Of a stretch of 64,000 nucleotides of DNA, positions 1-45,600 are shown one piece after another. This DNA comes from Serripes groenlandicus (lineage: Eukaryota > Mollusca > Bivalvia > Cardiida > Cardiidae), in contig JASEVX010000006.1 in assembly GCA_031761405.1 (NCBI GenBank), positions 33,979,359 through 34,043,358 on the forward strand, written 5' to 3'. The notes under the pieces are model-generated. The model was not told the origin of the DNA. It saw nothing but the letters and a program-made list of their open reading frames with translations, and searched no databases. The position numbers and the translations under genes are program-made. Each line of letters opens with the position of its first letter. Position 1 is the stretch's first letter.

Positions 1-900
1 AAACTTAGATGGTAGTTAAATATTGATGAGAGCTCGGTTCATTTTTGCAAACCAGCCAGAACCACCCATGCAAGACTGGATTATGGCCCTTGAAATTGTC
101 AAAATTGATATAAAACAGCTTGTGAACACAATAGAGCCTCCATTTAGTAACCATCTTCACCAAACTTAGATAGTAGTTAAATATGGATGAGAGCTCGGTT
201 CCTTTTGCAAACCAGCCAGAACCGCCCATGCAAGACTGGATTATGGCCCTTGAAATTGTCAAAATTGCTATAAAACAGCTTGTGAACACAATAGAGCCTC
301 CATTTACTATCCGATCTTCACCATACATACATGCTCTGGATTGAAAATTACCAAAGAACCATCCCAGTAGAGTATAGACCCTCACGGTTACGTGGGTCAA
401 GACCTATATCACCAGGTCAAATTATAGAACTAGAAGAGCTAAAGACATAACAGCCCCATCCCCTGGTGGCCATGTTTTCCGATCAAATCATCATGGCATG
501 AAGGAATCTTGTAGTCATCCAAGCAACATTTCTACAATATTATTTGACAATAAGCCAAATTGTTTCGGTTGAGAAATTGTTCAAAGTTTTCACCAAAGCC
601 ATATATAAGGCTAACAGCCCGCCCCTGGTGGCCATGTTGCTCAATAAATCAACATGGTTGGAAGGAATCTGATAGATGGTCACCCAAAGAACATTTCTAC
701 ATACGTGTAGTCATTTTAAAATCGACCACATTCTTTCGGAGGAGAAGATTTTTTAAGTTTTCACCTAACCAATATAAGACTAAATAGCCCACTCGCGGCC
801 ATTTTAATCGACCTACCAACATAGCTTGAAAGAATCTGATAAAAGCGTCGCTCAATGATATCTACAAACAAAATTGAAGACTTTTAGCTCTCTTTAGAGA
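1..900. repeat. Degenerate tandem units of a hairpin-ended element
   Basis: Positions 1-340 hold two ~170-bp units (AACCAGCCAGAACC, then GGATTATGGCCCTTGAAAT) related to units at 56520-56770. 420-900 hold about three copies of the ~155-bp CCCCTGGTGGCCATGTT unit found in most elements of this class. No gene. Confidence 0.7.
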
Positions 901-928
901 CATTGGGAATTCTTTTATAAAAGCTTCA

Positions 929-1850
929 TTTTAACTCTTTCCAACATGCAGATGCATTTTGACATTTCTGCAGCAGATATTTTTGAAAACATTGTGGCAA
1001 AAGGAGAAATTTTTCATAATGAGCCTTTTCCCACAATGTTTTTAACTACCCGTATATTCCTGTCTCAAATTAAGCCTGTCGAGGCGGCATAACTCTGGAA
1101 CAACTAAAGTAATTTGGCCATTTTTTTTTATCCATTAGCATTCACAGCAAGTTTGATGAAGCTTGGATAAACATGGTGGAAATTAAAATTTCGCTGGCCA
1201 TAATCCAAAAGTGCCTAGCAAGATTTGGCTGGTTATCAAACTTTGCTGTGACATTATTGACACAAACATGTCCAACAAGTTTGGAGAAGATCAACTGAAA
1301 CTTTGACTATGTGAGCGAACAAGGCTAATATGTTGAGATTTTCCATTATTTTACATAGATGTTTTCAAAGTTGTCAGTTGCAGATTTGTTGTATGAGGGT
1401 GAGGATTAAAGGTTCAACTGCTTATGCCACACATATGAGCCGTTCCATGAGAAAACAAACATTATTGACTCTGCATAAAGTATCAACCCAGATCAGCCTG
1501 CGAAGGCTAATCCAGGCTGCATGATTAGACTGATCCGGGTCGATACTTTACGCATAATCCACAATGTTGGTTCTCCGGTGGAACAGCTCATATGCGTTCA
1601 ACTAATCATAGAATGGACAAGTCACACAATAAAATAACATAATCAAGTGAATGAAACAACAATTTTATTAAAATAATATAATGCATTAAACAGAATTCTA
1701 ATTAAAGCTACACAAATGCTGTTCAACATCATGATAGAATAGATAACTGGAACATGCCGCAGGAAATCATACCTTATGGATTGTGTGACTAAGAGAGACA
1801 AGATCAGCCACTGTGATAAAGGTATTTGTTTGTCTTCCACACCTTAACCC
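929..1850. repeat. Interrupted MITE and hairpin repeat downstream of SPG7
   Basis: 929-1049 and 1355-1415 look like two ends of one TTAA-type MITE split by other sequence. 1465-1565 is an inverted repeat around AAGTATCAACCCAGATCAG and CTGATCCGGGTCGATACTTT; half of a similar unit lies near 60110-60150. No coding sequence seen. Confidence 0.55.
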
Positions 1851-1891
1851 TTTCCCATATAGAGACACTTTCTGATGTATCTGCAGCAGAC

Positions 1892-3460
1892 AACTTTTAA
1901 CAAGAGGGCCAAGATGGCCCTAAATCGATCACCTAATTGATAGTAAATTAGTAGCAAATATTTAACTGCAAATATCTGGACAATTTTATCAGGGAGTGCA
2001 AATGAAACTGAAAGGAGTGGACACTTCTCAAGAAACAGCTTATCAGTAAAGGCCATTTATATCTTGAAATCTAACAAGAACTTTAATAAGAATGGAATTA
2101 TAAAGTTTTTGTCATTTTGCACCTTTCCTGATGCCGCCTTGCTGCCCTGTTTTTCAACCAAATCAATATGGCTTCAACAGTTTATTTAGAGGGTCACTTA
2201 AGAAACATTTCTACCAAATTATCTTGCAATCGCACAAGTAGATTATGGAGGAAAAGGATTTTAAAATTTGGGTATTTTTTCTCACTCTCTGATGCCGCAG
2301 CAACCAAAGTTCTCAATGGAATTTAAATCTTTGAACAATTTTGAAAGAGGACCACCAAAGGAACATTCTTGTGATGTTTTGTGGAAATTGGTCTATTGGA
2401 ATGGTAGGAGTTGGTTGTCACTTGTAGCTAAAAGTTCAATTTACCCTTTTTGTGATGACGCCTGGTTGATATGATTGTGTAACCAATCAAAACGGCTTAA
2501 ACAAATTAAATAGAGAATCATAACAGTAAGATTCGTATTATATTTTCTTAAAATCAGACAAACACTTTCATAAAAATGGAATTTTCAAATTTTGTCATTT
2601 TGCCCCTTTTCTGATGCCGCCTGACTGCCATGTTTTTCGACCAATCAGTATGGCTTGAACAATTTTTATAGAGGGTCACCCAAGGAACATTTCTACCAAA
2701 TTATATTTGAATCTGACAGGCAGATTCGGAGGAGAAGATTTTTAAAGTTTGGACATTTTGTCCCCTTTCTGATGCCGCAGCAACCAAAGTTCTCAATGGA
2801 ATTTTATTCTTTGAACAAATTTGAAAGAGGACCACCAAAGGAACATTCCTGTGATGTTTTGTGGAAATTGGTCTATTGGAATTGCAGGAGTTGGTCGTCA
2901 TTTGTAGCTAAAAGTTCAATTTACCCCTTTTGTGATGACGCCTGGTTGCTATGATTGTGTAACCCATCAAAACGGCTTAAAAAAATTAAATAGAGGATCA
3001 TTAAAGTAAGATTCGTATTATATTTTCTTAAAATCAGACAAGCACTTTCATAAAAATGGAATTTTCAAATTTTGTCATTTTGCCCCTTTTCTGATGCCGC
3101 CTGACTGCCATGTTTTTCGACCAATCAGTATGGCTTGAACAATTTTTATAGAGGGTCACCCAAGGAACATTTCTACCAAATTATATTTGAATCTGACAGG
3201 CAGATTCGGAGGAGAAGATTTTTAAAGTTTGGACATTTTGCCCCCTTTCTGATGCCGCAGCAACCAAAGTTCTCAATGGAATTTAAATCTTTGAACAACT
3301 TTGAAAGAGGCCAACCAGAGGAACAGTCCTGTGATGTTTCACGGAAATTGTCCTTGGAGTTTGGGAGGAGATGATGTTTAAAGCTAAAAGTTAACGCCGG
3401 ACGGACGGACGACGGACGACGAAGGCTCAAGGTGATCTAAAAACACGAGGACGAAAACGG
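1892..3460 (+). mobile_element. 1.55-kb ACAAGAG element, copy 1
   Basis: Begins AACAAGAGGGCCAAGATGG and contains three related subunits (GATGCCGCAGCAACCAAAG near 2290, 2770 and 3250). Its 3' end is rich in GGACGGACG. A near-identical copy lies at 26571-28133. The left edge cuts a TTAA-type MITE that starts near 1845. The open frames inside are repeat artefacts. Confidence 0.8.
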
Positions 3461-3856
3461 CCCTAAATCGATCAACTGAGTGATAGCATAGTAGCAAATG
3501 TGTTAATGCTAATGTTGGGGAAAACTTGATCTGGAATGGAACTGCAAGGAGTGGATACTGTAAATGAAACAGCTTATCAATAAACATTGGTTATAAGGCA
3601 TTCAACTTTAATTGAATTCCCTTAAAGAAGGCCATTTACCCTTTTTAATATGGAGACGACTTTTGACATGTCTGCAGCAGAAAGCTTTGCAAAACAAAAA
3701 TATCTTGTACTACTGATAATTTTCTCATGTATATCAATTGGTTTAGATGTTTTCAAAGATACTGCAGATTTGTTAAATGTTGTAAAAGGTTAATTTTAAA
3801 TTCTATAAATAGAATCTGTGACAGTTTTCAGCCATCGTTGTGAGGCCCATCTACCA

Positions 3857-37527
<33,671 letters not shown>

Positions 37528-37529
37528 TT

Positions 37530-38150
37530 AAATAACTCAATCTATCATATCTGCAGTTTCACGATCCTGTCGACTACAGGTGTACTTGTTCTAGTTCAAT
37601 GTAAGGCGTATCGGATAAATGATTATTGTTCAGAATGCTCATTTTACATTCCAATTTTGTATGATTTTTTGACATAATGATAATGAATGATTGTAATAGA
37701 AATCTTTATGATCATCAAGGTGGATGTTATATGCCATTTTGATTATCGAATAGATGTGAGTGACTTTATTCAACCAGGGACACTATATTAAATGAAATAT
37801 AGTGTACCGACACGAATTAACAAATGGAGCAGGATTACGGTACAAGCCACTGCGATTTATACTGATCGAAATGAGAATCACTAGGTATTTGCATTGCCAA
37901 CGTAACGTAAAGGTAGTTTAATTTAACACATGTTTGTTGAATCAAACTAATAAGATTTAATTTCATTTTATGTTAAAACTAACTTTTACAGAGGCAACAT
38001 GTGGGATCATGTGAGTAACTCCTCACATATTCCATTCGTTCCCAAGTAATTTCGAACTAATTATCGTACACTACTCTATTTTTTGTATCTGACCTAAGTG
38101 CACTCTAGTGACTGAATTGTTTGTTTGAAACTTTTTTCAGAATTTTGTCT
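37530..38150. other. SPG7-RARS2 intergenic or RARS2 5' region
   Basis: Mostly non-repetitive. An acceptor/donor pair around 37991-38010 (TTTTACAG, 19 nt, GTGAGTAAC) could frame a microexon, but I see no homology to the RARS2 N-terminus. 38150-38230 is a fragment of the element at 46153. Confidence 0.3.
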
Positions 38151-38380
38151 TGATGATATCTAGGCCAAGTTCAAATATAGGGTCATGTCAGTTTAAAAAC
38201 TAGGTCACTTGGCCAAATTGAAGGAAAATCCTGTTAACATTCCGAAGCCTTTTTTTAATTTGAGCATGTTGAAAATTCGTCAGAATACCTGCTTCGATTC
38301 ATTGAAAGTGACCATTGAATTAAGTGTTTGTGCACAACTTATGTATAATGCAATGAAGTTGTGTATGTATGTCTTCTTGC

Positions 38381-38764
38381 CGAGCCCTGTAGCTCAGTCG
38401 GAAGTGACGCATCTGTCAAGCCAGGGGTTGTGAGTTCGAACCCCAGCTCAGCCAATATTCTTTTTAATTTTTGACAAAAGTCACTGTGACAAGAATCAAT
38501 TGTCTTCCACCAATGGGCTAACAGTCTATGTGGAAAAGCAACCAGTTGCTTGGAAAATATGTTGTCTTGAGAAGTCATGAAACACATGGGTAGGTGAACT
38601 AGCCGCTGGGATATGGTATGATTTATATTTTTGAAAATGGCATAAGATTTCTTCCTTTTAAGTTGAATCTGCTGCAAACATAGCTGTCAAAGTATGTGAA
38701 CTGGCTTCTGTTATAGGACTGAAAAATTGTTGAAAATAGTGTTAAACCCCATTCAATCAATCAA
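38381..38764 (+). mobile_element. Full-length tRNA-derived SINE
   Basis: tRNA-like head with A box TAGCTCAGTCGG and B box GAGTTCGAACCCC, a body with CAACCAGTTGCTTGG, and a tail GTTAAACCCCATTCAATCAA. It has the order of a pol III SINE. It is not a functional tRNA: there is no closed acceptor stem. Confidence 0.85.
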
Positions 38765-39570
38765 GTGCCTTCTTGGTCATTTTAGATACTCTTCTTAAGC
38801 AATTTATAAATTTGCGAGAATATTTTAAAAAGTTTTATGCTGCATATGGGAACCAGTTAAAATACTGATCTATCACAGTGTTAGGTTTTGGCAGCTTTTA
38901 TAGCCGTATTCGGTTATGTTCCCAATGGCAAAAAGTGTGTTTTCCCCAAAATTTTCAATAAAAATTCATGAAAAGAAGTTCTCAAAATTTAAGAAGAAAA
39001 TATAAACAAAACTGTTATTTTCTTTACATGGAAGTCTCTATTTACAGAGACTTACAATCCAGGGTTAATATCCGGGTCCTGGTACTAAAGTATCCCTTAA
39101 TTATTATTAATGAAAATATTCCCAATTCCAAAAAAATCCTGTCCTAGTATCATCTATCTTATTTGTTATTTGTATGTATAAAAAGAGGGTGTGCAGGTAC
39201 ACTGAACATGCGGCATTTTGTCTCCACAATCAACTAATGTCTGACTCAACAGCAACAACACCATTTATCCATTAATTGGAGGTAAAAAGGGTTAGTTATC
39301 TTATGCTATTTTAAAGTTCCAACCCCAAAGGAGAACTGTAACTAGTCCTGTATGTAACTAGTCCTGTTTGACAGACGTCCGCTGTAACTAGTCCCGTTTG
39401 AAAGGTAGAAAACATTGGAATTATGAATTACTGAACTTTGGACAGTTTCTTCTTTTATCTCATCAAATGTTTTCAATATTTCTCCCCTGTAATATCTCAG
39501 CTGCTTCGCTAAAATGATTTATTTCAGAGTTTGAAATGCATACGGTTACCAAATCTATCATTGCTCTTTT
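38765..39570. other. Region expected to hold RARS2 5' exons; none found
   Basis: AT-rich. Three ACTAGTCC(T/C)GT(A/T)TG direct repeats lie near 39341-39400. No frame here resembles the RARS2 N-terminal domain. Confidence 0.35.
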
Positions 39571-39575
39571 TACAG

Positions 39576-39676
39576 GCTGTGATCAGACAGATCTATGAGC
39601 AGGGACCCGTCTATGGATTTATACAGTCAACACAATATGTGCCGAACAAATCTAAGACAGTAGTCGTAGAGTACAG
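39576..39676 (+). CDS. RARS2: RARS2 first recognised exon
   Basis: [15 protein letters not shown] and KTVVVEYS match human VLQQVIEDGSKYGL and KKIVVEFS. Acceptor TTTTTACAG, donor GTGGGT, starts in phase 0. At least one upstream exon must exist, because this is an internal exon. A MITE begins about 45 bp past the donor. Confidence 0.93.
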
Positions 39677-42600
39677 GTGGGTAGAGGTCTAGCGCTGTAA
39701 AGGGGTATATCACTTGGACTTTAGCCTTTCTCACATCCAACAAATCTGAAGCAGACGACTTTGAACATATTTTGTCAAAAAAAAGAAAATCTCTATAATG
39801 TAATTGAATGGATAACCTATGACTAAAAGTGGAAAATATTGTGGTAAAAGGAGAAATTGCTCGTTTTGAGCAATTTCTTCTTTTGTTACTATGTTTTCAA
39901 AAAGCCGTCTGCTGCAGAGGCATCAAAAAGCGTCTATATGAGGGAAAGGGTTAATGCCATTTTCAACAGTTTTTCTGTCATAACACGGCAGCCAGTTCAC
40001 CTTATCATGTGTTTCATAGTACTCTACATAACAGACTTTCCAAGCAACTGGCTGCTTCTCTATACAGACTGTTAACCCATTGGTGGAAGCCGAATGACGC
40101 TTGTCACAGTGACTTTTGCCAAATGTCAGAAAGAATGTTGGCCGAGCTGGGGTTTGAACTCGCAACCCCTGGATTGACAGCCTGCCTTGCTACCGTTTGA
40201 GCTCGGCTATAAGGTCCTTATCTACTGGTCTAAAATACTTTTGGTGAATATCTTTAGGTCTGAAATCCTTAACCCTTTCTCCATAAATGAGAGTTTGATT
40301 ACCGAAAAGAGTTGAAAACATTGTGGCAAAAGGAGAAATTGCTTGTTTTGAGCAATTTCTTCTTTTGCCACAATGTTTTCAAAAGTTTTCTGCTTCAGAG
40401 GCGTCTGAAAGCATCTATATAAGGAAAAGGGTTAAACACACTGCAGGTTATTCAAAAATAATCAATACAATGAGAATATTTTATTGAGTACCCATAACAT
40501 AGGGTTTGGTTGAGGTATAAGAGAGATACTGATGATTAAAGAATACAATTTTTTACTTTACCTTCTCATGTAAAATTTGATTGAATGCAGATACACTGTA
40601 CTATAGTTTCACACTGTCACAGTGGCATATTAATTGGTTGAAAAGAATGACTGGTATTAGCTACCCTTTATATTTTGGTGAAAATAACCCTTTTCCTCAT
40701 ATAGACGCCTTCTGACGCCACTGCAGCAGACAGCTCTTTGAAAACATAGTGACAAAAGAAGAAATTGCTCAAAACAAGCAATTTCTCCTTTTGCCACAAT
40801 GTTTTCCACTTTTAGTCATAGGTTGTCTATTCAATTATAGAGATTTTCTACTTTTTGACAAAATATGTTCAAAGCTGTCTGCTGCAGAATTGTTGTTTGA
40901 GGGAAAGGGTTAACTAATTACTTGTTACTGTTGACTTTCTGCAGAGTGTTTATTACAAATATCTTTTACTAATATGCTGTTTCATTAACAGCGTATGTTC
41001 CTTGTAGTTTCTTTCCCACTCTTGATCAAATTCTCTTGGATATTAGCAATAACACATTTGCTTCTAAACTATAGCATCACTTTTTGCAGAGCTCAAGATA
41101 AGAAGAGTGTTTCACATCCCCAAATCCTTATTTGACCCTCAAACCCTACATTGTGGGTACTCACAATAATCGTCTCATTGAGTCAATTATTTTGAGTTCC
41201 CTCAACATAGTTTTTAGTGGAGTCATAAGAGAGATATTTATGGGAAAAGACAAGTTCACTCCTCCTTATCTGGTCCTCTGACTTTGGTCATCAATTTAGG
41301 ACTATATTGTCCCTCTTCTTTTATTTACAGCTCTCCAAACATTGCAAAGCCATTTCATACTGGGCACCTCAGATCAACCATCCTGGGCAATTTTGTTTCC
41401 AATCTTTATGAACGTTTGGGATGGAATGTGGTCAGATTAAACTACCTTGGAGACTGGGGAACACAGTTTGGTAAAAAACTTTTTTTACCCATACAGCAAT
41501 TCTGCAGTAAAAGACTGAAAACATCGAGGTTACAATTTTGGGCAGATAAAAGAAACGTTTCTATAGATGAGAGTGTTATTGCTGAATTGAATTGAGCTCA
41601 TTGTAGCAACTGGATAAATTGCTGCTCATTATGAGCCATTTGATTTCTTCTTTGGCCACATTTAAAAAGTAGGCTGATGCAGATACATAAAGAAAGAGTA
41701 AAGGATGAAATGAAAATCAAACTGTTGATCTTTTGGATTAGAGGCTCATTATGACTATTTGGTATAACATGTTTAGTTAAATATTGATGGCCAAATTAAC
41801 CTTACCATGTGTTCAGTTATATTACAATGGTCACATAACATTTCAGTTAATTCACACATTCAACTTACTATGTGTTCAGTTATAGAACAATTGACAAATT
41901 AACCTTACCATGTGCTCAGTTATAGTACATTGGTTAAATTAACCTAACCATGTGTTCAGTTATATTATAATGGTCAAATTAACCTAACCATGAATTCATT
42001 TTATAAAATGATGGCCAAATTAACCAAACCATGTGTACAGATATATAACAATGGCCAATTTTACCTTATCATGTGTTCAGTTATATAACAATGTCCAAAT
42101 TTACCTTAGCATTTGTTTAGTTATATTACAATGTCCAAATTTACCTTAGCATTTGTTTAGTTATATTACAATGTCCAAACTTACCTTAGCATTTGTTTAG
42201 TTATATTACAATGTCCAAAAAACATCTGATTTTGTTGAGTAATAAGAGAAATATTGTGGGGAAAAAGACCTGTTCACTCCCTCTTATCTAGTCCTCTTGG
42301 TTTAAATGAGATAAACAAGTTTAGCCTGTCTGTATCCGACATGTTTGATTTCTTTAGGGTTGCTGGTAACAGGGTTTAAGAAGTATGGTTGTGAGAATGC
42401 TCTAGCTGCTGATCCTTTACAACATTTGTTTGAGGTATGGTACCAGAGGTCCAGATAAGGAGGGGTTTACAGATCTTATTCCCACAATATCTCTCTTATT
42501 ATTCAATCAAACCCTATGTTGTAGGTACTCAAAAGATTTGTCTCATTAAGATGATTCCTTTGAGTACTTACAACATAGGGTACTGGTTAGAGGATAAAAC

Positions 42601-45600
42601 AAGGATTTTAGAACAAGCAAATCGCTCCTTATCTAGAGCTCTTGGTATGGTACTGTATATTCACTTGAGATTTATCTCACAGTTTTTAGCTTGACTATTC
42701 TAAGAATAATGAGAGCTTTACTACTCGCCCCTGCGTCGGCATCTCTGGCAGCTTTGGATTAATGTTTAAGGGCAAGTTGGCAAAAATGATATTTCCTACT
42801 TTTGGGGGTAAAAAACATGATTTTGGGTGGTTAAAGTTTTAGGGCAAGTTGGCATTTTCATTCTGACATAAGTATTTGTGATAGGGCTTTCGTATTTGGA
42901 ATATAGTTACATCTTATACCTTTCTTCACATTGAATGCTGAAGATGCTGAGTGTGACCTTCTTTTTGGGGTAAAAAACATGATTTGATTTTGGGTGGTTA
43001 AATTTTAGGGCAAGTTGGCATTCTCATTTCTTTTTTTACTTTTTCTCAATAAGTACTTTTGTTAGAGCTTTCATATTTGAAATATAGTTACATCTAATAC
43101 CGTTCTTAACATTGAATGTCGGTTAATGTTTTAGGGCAAGCTGGCATTTTCATTTATAACTCCAATACCCTTCTTTCAAATTACTTCATACTTCACACAT
43201 TTGTTAAGGACCATCGTACAATTAGGTTAAATAACTCCATTGTATCCTAAATATTGAGTTATGGCCCTTAATTGACTTAGGATTTTTTTTTTATATCAGA
43301 TATATTTAAATGTATGTATCTAATATGCTTTTACATATAGAGTATATATGATTTAATAGTACTTAAGTGCAATATAATTAAATAGTGCTTTATGTGATTA
43401 AAGTTGCAAATAGTCAAGCGAGCTGTCCATCGAAGCTCTTGTTCATCAAATTAAGCTCATGTGATTTTTTGGAAAAAAGAGATTAGCTATTGTTGTCATT
43501 TGATCGATGATGGCTTTTGTTATGCAATCTTGGTTAAGTTTTGTGTTTAGATCTGCATTTCTCTGTGCTATCTTGCTATCTTGGTGAACTTTTGTGTTCA
43601 GATACACATTTCTCATTGCAATGTTGGTTAAGTTTTGTGTTTAGATTCATGTTTCTCTGTGAAACCTTGGTTAAGTTTTGTGTTTAGATCTGTGTTTCTC
43701 TGAAATCTTGGTTAAGTTTTGTGTTAAGATCCTTGTTTCTATGTGAAATATTGGTAGTTTTGTGTAAAGATCCTTGTTTCTCTGTGAAATCTTGGTTAAG
43801 TTTTGTGTTTAGATCCGTGTTTCTCTGTCCTTTTTTATTATTTTTTTTGATCCGCATCTCTCCCAAAAGTATAAAAAGCTATAAGTTTGAAATTTCTCCA
43901 GGGTATTCAGCACTTAAGACCACTGTCTATTGCAACAACCATATCTCTGCCATGCATTTAATCTTAATTATGGCCTCCTTTTTTAAAATTTAGAATTTTG
44001 GTCAAGTTTTGTATTAAAGGAACGTCATAGATCAGATGATGAGCATTGATATCTGTCGAGGTATTCTTGCTTATATTATGGAAAAAAACATTAAATCACA
44101 TATTTACTCTGTAAGAAACTGAAATAGTTCACTTTTATCATTGTCAGCTAATTTCGAATTTGCAGCAAAAAAATACACGAAAATGAAATCCAGGGGTTTT
44201 GAGTTTCAATCCTAGCTCTATCAACATTCTTTTAGTCGTTTGACAAAAGTCAACATGACAAGCCATGGGATAAAAGTCCATGTGGAAAAGCAGCCAGTTG
44301 CTAAGAAAGTATGTTGTGTGGAGTTCTGGTGTGAGAAAGCTAGGAAACACATGAGCAGGGGAATTGGCAGCCGTGATAAATCTGAAACATTGTTGAAAAC
44401 AACGTTATTCCCCAAACAATCGAATCCATTCCAGCAGCAGTGCGTAAAACAGTTGCTATCAGCTCATCATTAAAGTTTTGTTTCTTTACTTTTCCTTGAA
44501 AAGTACATGGGCTAGTTAGGTCTATCAAACTTGGAATATAGTTGCATCCAATTTCCTAATTTGTCAACATAACTTCTTCATTTCTTGTTAGATTTACTTC
44601 AGTTTTGACACACATTTTACACTTTGCAATGTTAACAGCCGTACATAAGTATCCTCCCAGTTTGGCCATTCCTTCTTTCCAATGATTGTCATTGTGACTT
44701 GTGTCATTTGTCTTTTACAAGCAAACTGTAGACTGATCTGAATCTTTGCTGGTTGCCAATCTTCGGTGGGCTGTTTAACTTATGCATTGTTTATCTAGTC
44801 TTGAAAGCATCATCAGGTGGAGATGGGATCTTTTCTCTTGGGATGTTATGATGTACAGATAAATTGAACCAAACCAAATTGATAGCTTAATTTGGTCTTC
44901 AGAAATGTTCAAAAAAATAACTTGACACAGTAAAGATGTTTTGTTTTATTGCTGTTTTAACCCTTTCCCTCATATAGACGCTTTCTGACCCTCTGCGGCA
45001 GACGGCTTTTTGAAAACAGTGACAAAAGAAGAAATTGCTCAAAACGATGTTTTCCACTTTTAGTCATTCAATTATAGAGATTTACCATTTCTTGACAAAT
45101 ATGTTCAAAGTCGTCTGCTGCAGAATTGTCGTATGAGGGAAATTGTTAAGCTGTTTTCAACATTATTTCAGTTATATCACGACGATAGTTCACCAATTCA
45201 TGATCCCTGAGTAAACAAACCAGTACAAAGTTAGGAAATGTGCCTTGCCCCAAGGGCACTACACCATGAATCCTGTGACTGGGGTTCAAACCCTAGGTTG
45301 CCCGGTTCAAAATCCCTGTAGCTAACCACTCAGCCACAGTAGATTCCACACAAGAAAGAGCAATTTTCACTTTTGCCTCAATGTATTCAGCTTCATTCTA
45401 AACCATACATTCATTCATAAACTTTCCATTTTTTTCCCCAAGATGATTTTGAAGTCGTCTGCTGCAGATATTTTCAACGTGTGAAAGGGTTAATGCAACT
45501 CATTTTTTTCTTTTCAGGTATATGTCAAAATTAATGCTGATGTAGAAACAGAAAAATCACAAAATGATACCTCAAGAACATTTCAAGATGGAATGGCAGC

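Noticed and set aside
2655..3374. Repeated 80-100-codon frames beginning [15 protein letters not shown]
   Set aside because: The same peptide recurs because the 1.55-kb element has internal subunits and a second copy at 26.6-28.1 kb; no domain and no consistent full-length frame between copies.
38385..38455. Possible tRNA gene
   Set aside because: It has A- and B-box sequences, but the acceptor stem does not close and the sequence continues into a SINE body and tail found elsewhere in the window.
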